From positions 476,972-540,971 of the forward strand of contig NZ_KE384036.1 in the NCBI RefSeq assembly GCF_000423565.1: a DNA stretch of 64,000 nucleotides, written 5' to 3'. The notes below the pieces were generated by a model. The model searched no databases, was not told the DNA's origin, and worked only from the letters and a program-made list of their open reading frames with translations. Below, one piece after another: positions 7,952 through 16,900 of this stretch. Source of the stretch: Runella zeae DSM 19591 (lineage in GTDB: Bacteria; Bacteroidota; Bacteroidia; Cytophagales; Spirosomataceae). Within the stretch, counting starts at the first letter, position 1. Every line of letters starts with the position of its first letter. A program made the position numbers and the translations under genes.

Positions 7952-9160
7952 ATGTCTTTCAAATCTACGCTTGTTTTTGTTGTTAAGTGGCTTTTTATAT
8001 CCTTACCGATTGGGGTTTTGGTAGGCTCTGCTTCGGCCTTTTTTTTGGTTTCACTCAATTGGGTCACCGATTGGCGCGAAGCACATGTGTGGATTATTGG
8101 ACTACTGCCCGTAGGGGGTTTTATGGTAGGAGCAGCCTACCACTATTGGGGAAAAGAGGTCGTTAAGGGAAACAATCAACTCATCGAAGAATTTCATTCT
8201 CCCCAAGAAATCATTCCTTTCAAAATGGCCACTTTGGTGCTTTTTGGGACTTTGGTGACTCATTTTTTTGGCGGCTCGGCGGGGCGTGAAGGTACAGCTG
8301 TACAAATGGGCGGGGCTATTGCCGACCAATTTACAAAGTGGCTGAAGCTCTCTGATACCGACCGAAAAATCATTTTAGTCATGGGAATTAGTGCGGGTTT
8401 TGCCTCGGTATTTGGTACTCCTTTGGCGGGTACAGTCTTTGCATTAGAAGTGCTCATAGTGGGCAAGATGCGCTACGAAGCACTCCTACCAAGTCTTTTT
8501 GTAGCCCTCATCGCTGATTATACCTGCCATGCTTGGGAAGTAGCTCATACCCATTATCGCATTCCGTTTAGCCCACATCTCACGGCTCAAAACCTAGGTT
8601 GGAGTATTTTGGCAGGTATATGTTTTGGATTAGCCGCCCTTGCTTTCTCCAAAGTTGTTCATTTTTGGGGTGACTTTTTCAAAGCCAAAATTTCTTATCC
8701 TCCTCTTCGGCCTGTCGTAGGGGGTGCGATTATTGCTGTGGTGGTTTGGCTTTTAGGAACTACCAAATACATTGGGTTGGGCGTTCCCACCATTGTAGCA
8801 TCTTTCCAAGACACCTTACCTCCTTACGATTTTTTACTCAAATTGCTCCTGACGACATTCACGCTTGGAGCGGGATTTAAAGGAGGTGAAGTCACGCCGC
8901 TGTTCTTTATTGGAGCTACCCTAGGCAATGCCCTTGCGCTTTTCATCCCACTTCCTCTTCCGCTACTGGCTGGTATGGGTTTTGTTGGGATTTTTGCGGG
9001 AGCAACCAATACCCCACTTGCCTGCATCCTCATGGGGGTTGAACTTTTTGGGTCAGACTCCACCCCTTATATTGCACTCGCCTGTATAGTGAGCTATCTT
9101 TTTTCGGGACAGTCGGGCATCTATACTTCTCAACGGAAAGAATCTAATAAGTACTTTTAA
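7952..9160 (+). CDS. ClC-family chloride channel/transporter
   Basis: A polytopic protein of 402 residues, about the core length of bacterial ClC proteins and lacking CBS domains. GSAGREGTAVQMG is the G-R-E-G-P-type selectivity loop carrying the gating glutamate (the usual proline is threonine here). GAGFKGGEVTPLFFIGATLG corresponds to the G-x-F-x-P region, with the aromatic replaced. An N-terminal GSASAFF corresponds to the first G-S-x-x-P-like site. ClC proteins move chloride or fluoride, some coupled to protons. The altered second and third motifs make the ion preference uncertain; fluoride-type ClCs also vary here. It stands alone and is convergent with the DUF4249 gene. Confidence 0.88.
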   Translation: MSFKSTLVFVVKWLFISLPIGVLVGSASAFFLVSLNWVTDWREAHVWIIGLLPVGGFMVGAAYHYWGKEVVKGNNQLIEEFHSPQEIIPFKMATLVLFGTLVTHFFGGSAGREGTAVQMGGAIADQFTKWLKLSDTDRKIILVMGISAGFASVFGTPLAGTVFALEVLIVGKMRYEALLPSLFVALIADYTCHAWEVAHTHYRIPFSPHLTAQNLGWSILAGICFGLAALAFSKVVHFWGDFFKAKISYPPLRPVVGGAIIAVVVWLLGTTKYIGLGVPTIVASFQDTLPPYDFLLKLLLTTFTLGAGFKGGEVTPLFFIGATLGNALALFIPLPLPLLAGMGFVGIFAGATNTPLACILMGVELFGSDSTPYIALACIVSYLFSGQSGIYTSQRKESNKYF

Positions 9161-9172
9161 GTGCTGCTTGAG

Positions 9173-9202
9173 GCTGTACGCAATATGCATATTGCGTACA
9201 GC
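9173..9202. repeat. Perfect 30-bp palindrome between convergent genes
   Basis: Bases 9173-9187 (GCTGTACGCAATATG) are the exact reverse complement of 9188-9202. It lies in the 53-bp gap between the convergent ClC and DUF4249 genes. It may act as a bidirectional terminator, although neither side has a clean T-run, or as a protein-binding or cruciform site. Confidence 0.6.
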
Positions 9203-9213
9203 ATAAAATATTT

Positions 9214-10077
9214 TCAATAACGATACACATTCACAATAAGCGTATCGGCATTGACTCCCGTAAAAATCCCCAGTCCGTTGGTAATAGAGGTAGGAGGAGT
9301 GCTAATGTTTTGAGTCGTCGTACCTGTTGAACGATACAAAGCCGCATAATCTGGATTGAGACGATAAAGGATCGCATAATGTTTCCCAAAATACTGAAAT
9401 GTTTGGGGCATGATGTTGGTCACGGTCGCAGTAGTGGGCTCATTGTTGATACGGCGATTAAAGGGCGGTAAAGGAGTATCGGTATCCGTAGGCAAAATCA
9501 CAATCGGTTCGGGGTCTTCTTCGGTATTGATAAGTGCTACAAAATGATATTCTCCGTTTGGGTTATCCCAACTTGCCTCAATTGGCGTGCGGTCTTCCTG
9601 AAAACCACCCGGCCCGCCAAAGCCACCTGTACCACTACTCAAATCGATTTTGGAGCGATATACAATGTTTTTGCTGATTTTGAAACCCGTAGGACGGGTT
9701 GGGATAACCGTCGTTGCCGAAATCGGCAGCCCATTGTAAGTAAAGTCAAGGGTATAAGTCAAGCCAAATTTAACAATGTCGGTAGCTTTGGATTCATATA
9801 TCCCCTCACCTACCGAACTGAGTGTAAAAATACTACCGTCACTGACTTTTATCTGGATTTGTTGGCCATCAATTGGGCGCGCTACCGAGTCGGCACTATC
9901 TGCCCCAGTATAGCCAATCACCGTCGTTAGTTTCAAGCTTACGGGATGTCCTGGGGCTAAAAACGCCTCAATCACAGGCTTTTCGTTGGCATCAATTACG
10001 CTATGGGTCTCGGTACAACTGACCAACAAAACTGCCATTAACCAAAAAGAAACAATAGATTTTATATATTTTTTCAT
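9214..10077 (-). CDS. DUF4249 family lipoprotein (TonB receptor partner)
   Basis: A 287-residue protein with an N-terminal signal ending in a lipobox (FWLMAVLLVSC). It continues with NEKPVIEAFLAPGHPVSLKL, the typical opening of DUF4249 proteins, beta-rich surface or periplasmic lipoproteins of Bacteroidota. It has a glycine-rich insert near residue 150 (SSGTGGFGGPGGF). The gene follows the TonB-dependent receptor gene by 30 bp on the same strand. Such receptor/DUF4249 pairs are common and are thought to act together at the outer membrane, much as SusC/SusD do, but the ligand is unknown. Confidence 0.85.
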   Translation of the reverse strand: MKKYIKSIVSFWLMAVLLVSCTETHSVIDANEKPVIEAFLAPGHPVSLKLTTVIGYTGADSADSVARPIDGQQIQIKVSDGSIFTLSSVGEGIYESKATDIVKFGLTYTLDFTYNGLPISATTVIPTRPTGFKISKNIVYRSKIDLSSGTGGFGGPGGFQEDRTPIEASWDNPNGEYHFVALINTEEDPEPIVILPTDTDTPLPPFNRRINNEPTTATVTNIMPQTFQYFGKHYAILYRLNPDYAALYRSTGTTTQNISTPPTSITNGLGIFTGVNADTLIVNVYRY

Positions 10078-10107
10078 GATTTTGAATCTAAATAAAATGA
10101 GTCGATT

Positions 10108-12870
10108 TTAGTGTAGTTTCCAGCTGATAGTTACGTTTGGCGTAAATCCTAAGTAGTTGACATTTGTGGTTTGTAGTACACTTTCGTCTCCTTCTGTAAT
10201 GATTTCAAAGCGCTTGTACCACACATTTTTACGATTGTACACATTGAAAAAAGAAAGCCCAATGCTACCCCAACGGGCATTGTAAGTAGCCGACACATCC
10301 AAACGATGATAAGGCGAAAAACGAGTGGCGTTTTTGTCGGAAGGCATCGTAAAATTGCGCACCGAGCCGTCGAGCAGTTTGATTTGATAAGCCCCTGCAA
10401 TAGAAGTATAAGGCCGCCCAGTTGAGAAAATCTGGGTAAGCGCAAAATCAATGTTTTTCCAGCGATAGGCTCCGATAAACTTAAACTGATGCCTGACGTC
10501 TTGGTCGGCGTGGTAAGGGCGATCCGAAAAAGCCGACACCTCCCTTACCGCTTCGGCCAAGGTATATCCTATCCATCCATTGAAATCCCCAAACTTACGT
10601 TGCAACAGCACATCTACTCCGCGCACTACTTCATCACCATTAAAAAATGTTTCCTGCACACTGAGTCCCTGTCTGATTTGGGGTACAAAACGTAGGGTGT
10701 ATTCCGTAATACCGACATTGTTTTTCTGATAAAACTCTACATCCACTAAATATTCTTTAAACTCATAACTTCCGCCCAAAATCAAGTGGTCAGATTTTGT
10801 GACGGGCAGCGACTCGCCATTGGCTAGCAACCAATAGCTCCTATTGCCTTGTGTAAGGTCTTCGCGGTTGATTTGTTTGGCAAATTGATAATATCGCCCG
10901 ATTGCTGCTTTGAATTTTATTTTATCCGACCACGCATATGTAGCACTCAGACGAGGCTCAAAATAGAGTTTATTGGTCACATCAAAATGGTTGAGCCTTA
11001 CGCCTGGTTTGATCATGAGTCGTGTCTGCAACAACCTGATTTGGTCTTGCACATACACAGACGTAATCACTCCCCTATCGTTTTTACTGAGTACATCCAC
11101 GGTATCGTTTTGGGTATATTTATAAACAATCGTATTGGCCGTGGAGTGAATCCCAAACTGGAGTTGATTGTGAGGCGTAAGTTTGTATTCAAAGTCTATT
11201 TTGGCCGTAAAGTCCTTTAAATCATTGGATTCCACCTGACCAATGTTAACATTGCGAGTAGTAGCTACGGTGCTATCAGTGGCCGGAATAGTATTGACTA
11301 CGGTGCGGCTATTGTCGCGATTGCTATAAAAATTGGAATAACTGATAAGCATATTGCTGTATAGCTTGTCGTTCCAACGGCGCGACCATTTAAAGCTACT
11401 TCCGAGATTTCCCCAAGCCGACACATCAGTAGAAGAAGTAGAAGCCCCAAACAAAGCCTGTCGTCCAAAACTAAAATTGGAAGCAGAGGAGTTATCCATT
11501 TTGTCGGTTCCGTTATAAAGGCTCCACGTAAAAATATCCTTCTTGGAAAGATTCCAAGTCAGTTTGGCATTCAAATCATAAAAGTAGGATTGGGCTGTTT
11601 GGTTTTGGGTAGCCATATTTCCAAAACGCCCTCCCCCGGGTCTTCCCCCAAAACCACCCGCTCCCGGCTGCGACACATTGGTCTGACGTTCGGTAGTAAA
11701 CGTGCTAAATATTTTTTCGTACAATGCCCCTTTGTACGAACGTCGCCCCGCCACAAGAAGCGTCATTTTCTTGCTAAGAGGAGTTTCGATGTAGCCATTC
11801 ATACTGAGCAAGCTCAAGTCAGCCCCGGCATTGAATTGATTTTTGTTGCCTTCTTTGCCCGTAATCTCAGCTACTGCCGAAATACGCCCCCCAAACTTCG
11901 CATCAAAGCCGCCTTTGTACAGCTGAATATCTTTGAGGGCATTGTAATTGAATGCCGAAAAGAAGCCAAACAAGTGATCGACGTGATATACCGTAAAGCC
12001 ATCATAAAGCACCAAAGTTTGGTCGGGTGTTCCACCCCTTACATAAAGCCCCGAAGATGACTCATTGGAAGCACTCACACCAGGCATCAACTGAAACGCC
12101 CTAAAAGGATCTCGCTCCCCAATATTGGGTAATTTGGCCAAGTTTTTGGGAGTCATTTTGATCATGCCCACAATCTCGTTGGCCTTAAGTACTTCAGTTT
12201 TTTCGCCCAAAACCATCACTTCTTCGAGTACTTGCTCGCCAGGCTCAATTTCAATCACAAAGTTTTCGAGGGGCGTTTTGGGAGAAAGATGCACTTTGGC
12301 ATTTTTGTAACCTACATAGCTTACCAAAATCGTCACCGTATCAGAAGGTACTTTGAGTAAAGTAAAATACCCATCGACATTGGTCTGAACCCCGATTTTG
12401 CTCCCCAATACTGCCACCGTAGCAAAAGGCATATTTTCGGAAGTTTTGCGCTCTACCACTCTTCCCATCAGCGTAAAATCGGTACGGGTAGGTTCTCCTC
12501 GGTAGCGCGTATCAAAGTCGCGCCTAGCCGTTTTCAGGATTTCGGTGGCGGTTTTTGGTACAATCTGAATCACATTGGTTTCATCAATGTAAAACGTCAA
12601 ATCTTTGGTTTCTTTCAAAGCGCCTTTGATACCATCCAGGAGTTTGGTATTGTCAAACCAGTAAGAAACTTTGTATTTTTTCAGCAATTCGGCATCATAC
12701 CCAATCTTAAATTTATATTTCTTTTGTAAGTCGGCGATGATTTCACTGAGTGGTTTGTTGTTATAAAATTCGTCTTTAATGATAAGTTCAGCCGCCGACT
12801 CAGAAGGGTTTTGTGCATAAGATACCGTCAGCCCAAGCACGCACAAAATGAGCAATAGTTGTTTTTGCAT
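10108..12870 (-). CDS. TonB-dependent outer-membrane receptor with STN and carboxypeptidase-regulatory domains
   Basis: 920 residues with a signal peptide (LLLILCVLGLTVSYAQ). Domain order: STN-like domain at about residues 28-108 (FYNNKPLSEIIADLQKKYKF), carboxypeptidase-regulatory-like domain at about 130-215 (VAVLGSKIGVQTNVDGYF), plug at about 225-345 (LPNIGERDPFRAFQLMPGV, then SGLYVRGGTPDQTLVLYDG), then a 22-strand-type barrel ending WKLH. A glycine-rich loop (PGAGGFGGRPGGGRFG) lies in the barrel near residue 405. STN domains often signal to a FecI/FecR pair, but no FecR lies nearby; the ECF sigma at 14593 is close but divergent. The transported substrate is unknown. Operon with the DUF4249 gene. 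Confidence 0.93.
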   Translation of the reverse strand: MQKQLLLILCVLGLTVSYAQNPSESAAELIIKDEFYNNKPLSEIIADLQKKYKFKIGYDAELLKKYKVSYWFDNTKLLDGIKGALKETKDLTFYIDETNVIQIVPKTATEILKTARRDFDTRYRGEPTRTDFTLMGRVVERKTSENMPFATVAVLGSKIGVQTNVDGYFTLLKVPSDTVTILVSYVGYKNAKVHLSPKTPLENFVIEIEPGEQVLEEVMVLGEKTEVLKANEIVGMIKMTPKNLAKLPNIGERDPFRAFQLMPGVSASNESSSGLYVRGGTPDQTLVLYDGFTVYHVDHLFGFFSAFNYNALKDIQLYKGGFDAKFGGRISAVAEITGKEGNKNQFNAGADLSLLSMNGYIETPLSKKMTLLVAGRRSYKGALYEKIFSTFTTERQTNVSQPGAGGFGGRPGGGRFGNMATQNQTAQSYFYDLNAKLTWNLSKKDIFTWSLYNGTDKMDNSSASNFSFGRQALFGASTSSTDVSAWGNLGSSFKWSRRWNDKLYSNMLISYSNFYSNRDNSRTVVNTIPATDSTVATTRNVNIGQVESNDLKDFTAKIDFEYKLTPHNQLQFGIHSTANTIVYKYTQNDTVDVLSKNDRGVITSVYVQDQIRLLQTRLMIKPGVRLNHFDVTNKLYFEPRLSATYAWSDKIKFKAAIGRYYQFAKQINREDLTQGNRSYWLLANGESLPVTKSDHLILGGSYEFKEYLVDVEFYQKNNVGITEYTLRFVPQIRQGLSVQETFFNGDEVVRGVDVLLQRKFGDFNGWIGYTLAEAVREVSAFSDRPYHADQDVRHQFKFIGAYRWKNIDFALTQIFSTGRPYTSIAGAYQIKLLDGSVRNFTMPSDKNATRFSPYHRLDVSATYNARWGSIGLSFFNVYNRKNVWYKRFEIITEGDESVLQTTNVNYLGFTPNVTISWKLH

Positions 12871-13094
12871 AACAAGTATAGGTGTTTCAATAGTGAATTA
12901 TTTTTTAACATTTGATATAGATTCAGACATGAATAGCTTCCACAGATAATGTCTGTAGAAGCTATTAGGAGACGCATTAGTGGGTTTCATAGAGAGCCGG
13001 TGATTTTCTTTCGTACCTCTCCATACGTTTGTTGTTTTGAGAATGTGGCACTAGTAATCTAAGTGTAGATAATTACCCAAAATGTGCCTATCAT

Positions 13095-13577
13095 TTAATT
13101 ATTTTTTGTCGCTTCGATTTTGATATTCACTTCGGCTACATTGCCTGCTTCATCCGTATCCTCAAAAGATTCTTCAAAAGTGAGGGTTTTTGAATTGATT
13201 TCGCCTAAACGAACTCCTTCATTCAACATCTCAAAACTTCCGCTACTGAGGGTTTTGAGTTCTACATTGTCGTAAGTGATATTATCTGGCTGCATCACAC
13301 CCAAGCTATCTCTTTGCGAAATATTGAGGATAAGTGTGAGCACATTCGATGATTTTTTTGTGAGATCAAAAGAAATCACAAGGTTGTCTTTGATTAAAGA
13401 ATTAGTAAGATCAAGTGTCTGCCCCACTCCACTTATCGACTGAGTATAAGTGGTCCCGCTATAAGTACCAATGACTTGGTCGGCAGGCTCAGGTTCTACT
13501 TCACTTTTCGAACAGCTAGCAACGCACACAGCTATCGCTAGCATACTGATAGACAGCAGCTTTTGTAAGGATTTCAT
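13095..13577 (-). CDS. Unrecognised small lipoprotein
   Basis: 160 residues with a lipoprotein signal (LSISMLAIAVCVASCSKSEVE). The mature part is predicted to be beta-rich and acidic, with alternating polar and hydrophobic strands (LDLTNSLIKDNLVISFDL). This resembles lipocalin-like or calycin-type Bacteroidota lipoproteins, but no family motif is clear. It lies upstream of the TonB receptor gene on the same strand, with 224 bp between them, so it probably has a separate promoter. Location: inner face of the outer membrane or the periplasm, by inference from the lipobox. Confidence 0.7.
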   Translation of the reverse strand: MKSLQKLLSISMLAIAVCVASCSKSEVEPEPADQVIGTYSGTTYTQSISGVGQTLDLTNSLIKDNLVISFDLTKKSSNVLTLILNISQRDSLGVMQPDNITYDNVELKTLSSGSFEMLNEGVRLGEINSKTLTFEESFEDTDEAGNVAEVNIKIEATKNN

Positions 13578-13697
13578 AAAAATGAGTTTTGTTTAGTGGA
13601 TAATAGTCTGATAAAACCAGCAGGTAGAGTATTTTACTAAAAAAGTAGTGGATGTTGGCTTTTTAAGTCATTAACTTTAACAAATATACGTGTGGTA

Positions 13698-13745
13698 AAA
13701 AAGGGAGTATTTTGACCTCGCAGAAGGCTTCTTCAAAATACTCCC
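13698..13745 (-). terminator. Rho-independent terminator after the PepSY-like gene
   Basis: A 13-bp perfect inverted repeat (GGGAGTATTTTGA at 13703-13715 and its complement at 13733-13745), with AAAAA at 13698-13702 forming the U-run on the leftward transcript. It begins 9 bases after the stop codon of the leftward gene. Confidence 0.75.
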
Positions 13746-13753
13746 TCGCTTTT

Positions 13754-14377
13754 TTATCTACCTCCTTTACGTTTGCCTTTAGGGCCTTCTGGATGAGTAG
13801 GAGCAGCTTTTTCTTCTACAAAAGCGCCCTTAGCATCAAATTGAAGCACTTTGACAGTATCTGTATTTTTGATAGCTACAAAATACACTCCCTCTGTATT
13901 GGTACCTGCATTTTTGATTTCATAACCCGCATATTTCTCAGCAATGTAAGTTGTGATAGCCGCAGGCAGTGCTGATACTTCTACTTTGGTTAGCTTAGCT
14001 CCCCTTTTGTATTTTTCTAACGCTTTATTGAAAGTACCATCGGCATTGAAGAGCAACCCTTGGTGGGTTCCGTCAGCCAATTTTAGCCCTACTACGATTT
14101 GTCCTGCTGAATCTTTGCCTGCAAATTGGATTTCGGCACCGGCATAGTTGCTTGAGATGTAAGAGGTGATAGCAGCGGGCAAGTCAGCTGCGGCAACTTC
14201 AGTAAGCTTACCTTTGCATTTTTGTTTAGTTACGGTGTCGGAAGTAGCGGCAGCACGAGCAGCCGACAGCTGAAGCGACTCGGTCAAATCGTCTTCTACC
14301 GCACTTACTTCATCACGGTTACAACTTGCCAAAAAAAGGCCCACAAGAGCAAAAACGAAAAACAACGATTTTTTCAT
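13754..14377 (-). CDS. PepSY-like lipoprotein with two repeats
   Basis: 207 residues. A lipoprotein signal (FVFALVGLFLASCNRD) is followed by two copies of a PepSY-like unit at about residues 55-115 and 125-185. Each begins with a V-x-x-x-x-L-P-A-A-I-(T)-x-Y-I motif (LPAAITSYISSNYAGAEI and LPAAITTYIAEKYAGYEI) and ends in a strand with F-(N/D)-A-(D/K)-G. PepSY-like proteins of this kind are periplasmic and sometimes sit beside sigma/anti-sigma or two-component systems; their ligand is unknown. The C-terminal tail is basic (GPKGKRKGGR). It is divergent from the ECF sigma gene and may belong to its regulon. Confidence 0.82.
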   Translation of the reverse strand: MKKSLFFVFALVGLFLASCNRDEVSAVEDDLTESLQLSAARAAATSDTVTKQKCKGKLTEVAAADLPAAITSYISSNYAGAEIQFAGKDSAGQIVVGLKLADGTHQGLLFNADGTFNKALEKYKRGAKLTKVEVSALPAAITTYIAEKYAGYEIKNAGTNTEGVYFVAIKNTDTVKVLQFDAKGAFVEEKAAPTHPEGPKGKRKGGR

Positions 14378-14592
14378 GGTTGTGTTTTTTAAATTTTGGT
14401 TTGAACAAAAAATTGATTGATTTCAGAGAGCATTACGCGGCCTTTTTGAAGAGCGTGGCATTAAAATATTTTATTTTTTTTAACATAAATATTTCTAAAT
14501 TACTGCAACGCTAGTCCAAAATACAGCGTACATGCGGGTAATAGTAATGATGTTTCGTGTAGCTAAAACCACCTCTAAACCGCTCTACGACT

Positions 14593-15189
14593 TTGTTTTT
14601 TAGAAAGAAAACTAACTTTACGGAAGACGACCTCGAAGAAGTCATTCGGGCCTGCCTCAACAACGACGGGCGAGCGCAGCGTATACTTTTTCAGCAGTTT
14701 TTTGGGTATGCGAAAGGAATTAGTCTGAGATACTCTTCGTCGATGGAAGAAGCGGAAGAAATCTTAAATGAAAGTTTCTTAAAAGTATTTCAGCACCTCG
14801 ACCGCTACGATATTACTCAGCCTTTCAAAGCCTGGCTTCGCACCATTGTAGTCAATACCGCTATTAGTTATTACCGCAAAAACCAGAAGTTTCATGGGGA
14901 GATTGGCCTCGACAATATTCAGGAGCCTTCTTTTGACGAATCGGTCATTGACCAAATATCCGCAGAAGAGATTTTGTCACTTGTGCAACAGTTGAAGCCC
15001 ATTTATCGTACTGTCTTTACGATGCATGTGGTCGATGGATATCAGCTACGCGAAATTGCCGATACCCTCAATTTTAATGAAGCCACCGTACGTTCGCACT
15101 TTGCTAGAGCCCGCACTAGGCTTCAAGAACTCATCAAGCAGTCTTATCCTTTTTTTTCGGCAGGGGAAGCTGATAGAAAATTCAAATAG
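14593..15189 (+). CDS. ECF-type RNA polymerase sigma factor
   Basis: 198 residues. Region 2 covers about 20-90 (ISLRYSSSMEEAEEILNESF, then KVFQHLDRY and PFKAWLRTIVVNTAISYYRK). Region 4 covers about 135-185 (LVQQLKPIYRTVFTMHVVDG, then LREIADTLNFNEATVRSHFA), the usual helix-turn-helix for the -35 element. It directs RNA polymerase to an envelope-stress or nutrient regulon. The start is TTG at 14593, the only candidate after an in-frame stop at 14575. The next gene, 82 bp downstream on the same strand, encodes a membrane protein with the features of its anti-sigma factor. Confidence 0.92.
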   Translation: MFFRKKTNFTEDDLEEVIRACLNNDGRAQRILFQQFFGYAKGISLRYSSSMEEAEEILNESFLKVFQHLDRYDITQPFKAWLRTIVVNTAISYYRKNQKFHGEIGLDNIQEPSFDESVIDQISAEEILSLVQQLKPIYRTVFTMHVVDGYQLREIADTLNFNEATVRSHFARARTRLQELIKQSYPFFSAGEADRKFK

Positions 15190-15271
15190 TATCCACACAT
15201 TCTGTAAAGAGTAGGTTGATTTCAACCTTGTTAACGATAAAAATCAGTGCACATGCACTCAAAAAATAAAA

Positions 15272-16804
15272 ATGAAACCCGATAAATTTGACGAAGCTAT
15301 ACGCCAGAAGTTGGAAGGGATTCAGCCTAGTTTTCAGGACGAAGATTGGGCGAAATTTAAGGCGTACCAAACCATCCAAGCTCCCCCATCGTTTATCCAC
15401 CGATTTGGGCGGTCGATGCTCTACACTGCCGCCAGTGTAGCGGCGGCTGTAATGGTATTTGCGAATGTATATCAATACCGACAAAATCAAAAACTTGATA
15501 AACAAGTAGGGCAACTCAAACAACAACTCTCCCAAAAAGAGCAAGAGCCCCTGCGTACTACTACCCGAGTCGATACGGTTTATATCACCAAATACATCCC
15601 TATTCAATCTTCTTTTTCTCAACCTAAAGCCTATGACCCATCTGTACCTTCTCTTTATCAAGGCACTCCTTCAACCAACGGCCTACACCCTCGTAATGAG
15701 GCTCGTATTGCCGAAAGTTTTAAGAATATTGGAAAAATAGTACAAAAAAGCCCTGAAGAGCTAATAAATGAAACCGAAAATGAGGATGTATTGCCAAAAG
15801 AAAATGCTGATTTGAATCAAGGCAAAGGCAGCACTGCTTCTTTTCCTCGAAAAAACAATAGCCTTTCGCCCAATACAACTATAGAAAGCTCGACAACCAA
15901 TAAAAGTAAAATACAGCGAAAGGAAAGTTTGGCGGCAAACACATCGAATCCCGAAAATGGCATTGCCTCCCAAGTTTCTCCAGTCGAAGGTATTACTACT
16001 AACGAAACCTCTACCAGCTCAAACAAACTTGCTATCGAGCTTTTAGAGTCGATTGATGACACCCAAGAATTGAGTGGCCTGGCTCCTGCCGAAATAAAAG
16101 TAAAAAGATATGCTTATGCTACATTACAAAGCAAATCTTCTACTGCCAACACCTCAACTACTACTTCTCCGCCCCCTTCTATCTCTTTGCGGGATGTGCG
16201 GTTGAGATTAGGTGGCGGCCTGAGTATTGGTGATAAATATACCGGCTACGGTTTTAGCTCTAGCCTTCTTTTGGGTAAATATTGGAGTCTCAACGCGGGC
16301 ATCCAATGGGCTCAAATCAAAGGACCTCAATATTTTACAGATGATATTTTCAAAGACAAAACAGGAAGACCTTTTCAGACTTGGCATAAGTCTCCAGGCA
16401 TAAAACCTCCTTTGATGCAACCCAAAGTATTTGATATTAAAACGGAAGTCAATCTAGTACGGCTTCCTATTAGCTTGACTTACCGGTGGCCTATCAAAGA
16501 CGACTTTGCGCTGTTGTTTTCGGGCGGGACTCACCTCAACTTAAATGCCAAGCAGTGTTATGAGTTTTATTATAAAGACCGCGACGAGCAATACAAAGAA
16601 GAAAAAGGAAGTTTTGCGATTCAGCCGGCCCTATCAAATGATGTGATTTTATCGGCAGGAATCGAAAAGCAATGGCGCAAACTCGTATTCCAAGTAGAAG
16701 CTTACACAGCCCCTTATTTACAGAAACCCCAATACCTCACCGACAATCGTAATATGGGAGTTCGCCTGAAAGTATTATATCAATTTGGTAAGAAGCCTAT
16801 TTAA
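15272..16804 (+). CDS. Putative anti-sigma factor with transmembrane helix and C-terminal outer-membrane beta-barrel
   Basis: 510 residues in clear blocks. A short cytoplasmic part (1-45; MKPDKFDEAIRQKLEGIQPS) resembles the N-termini of small Bacteroidota anti-sigma proteins. One membrane helix lies at about 47-66 (YTAASVAAAVMVFANVY). A coiled coil follows at about 68-92 (KLDKQVGQLKQQLSQKEQE), then a Ser/Thr/Asn-rich, probably unstructured periplasmic linker (about 95-300). The end, about 305-510, reads as an outer-membrane beta-barrel: RLRLGGGLSIGDKYTGYGF, later RLPISLTYRWPI, and a final VRLKVLYQF. It matches the plan of dual membrane-spanning anti-sigma factors described in Bacteroides. The partner would be the ECF sigma encoded just upstream. 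Function is inferred from this plan and position. Confidence 0.75.
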   Translation: MKPDKFDEAIRQKLEGIQPSFQDEDWAKFKAYQTIQAPPSFIHRFGRSMLYTAASVAAAVMVFANVYQYRQNQKLDKQVGQLKQQLSQKEQEPLRTTTRVDTVYITKYIPIQSSFSQPKAYDPSVPSLYQGTPSTNGLHPRNEARIAESFKNIGKIVQKSPEELINETENEDVLPKENADLNQGKGSTASFPRKNNSLSPNTTIESSTTNKSKIQRKESLAANTSNPENGIASQVSPVEGITTNETSTSSNKLAIELLESIDDTQELSGLAPAEIKVKRYAYATLQSKSSTANTSTTTSPPPSISLRDVRLRLGGGLSIGDKYTGYGFSSSLLLGKYWSLNAGIQWAQIKGPQYFTDDIFKDKTGRPFQTWHKSPGIKPPLMQPKVFDIKTEVNLVRLPISLTYRWPIKDDFALLFSGGTHLNLNAKQCYEFYYKDRDEQYKEEKGSFAIQPALSNDVILSAGIEKQWRKLVFQVEAYTAPYLQKPQYLTDNRNMGVRLKVLYQFGKKPI

Positions 16805-16830
16805 AATTCTTTCCATTCCGACCTAACCAA

Positions 16831-16868
16831 TAACCCGCCGTGCTTACAAGCCGACGGGTTATTTTTTT
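16831..16868 (+). terminator. Rho-independent terminator after the anti-sigma gene
   Basis: TAACCCGCCG (16831-16840) pairs with CGACGGGTTA (16852-16861) with one mismatch, followed by seven T. The promoter box of the next gene starts at its last base. Confidence 0.75.
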
Positions 16869-16876
16869 ATCTTTGG
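16868..16876 (+). promoter_or_regulatory. -7 promoter box TATCTTTGG
   Basis: Fits TAnnTTTG and lies 25 bases before the ATG at 16901. Confidence 0.55.
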
Positions 16877-16900
16877 CAGTCATCATTGATTTTTTTTGTT

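Noticed and set aside
11590..12060. 156-codon + strand frame inside the TonB receptor gene
   Set aside because: It overlaps the plug domain of the receptor on the other strand and shows no protein-like motif.
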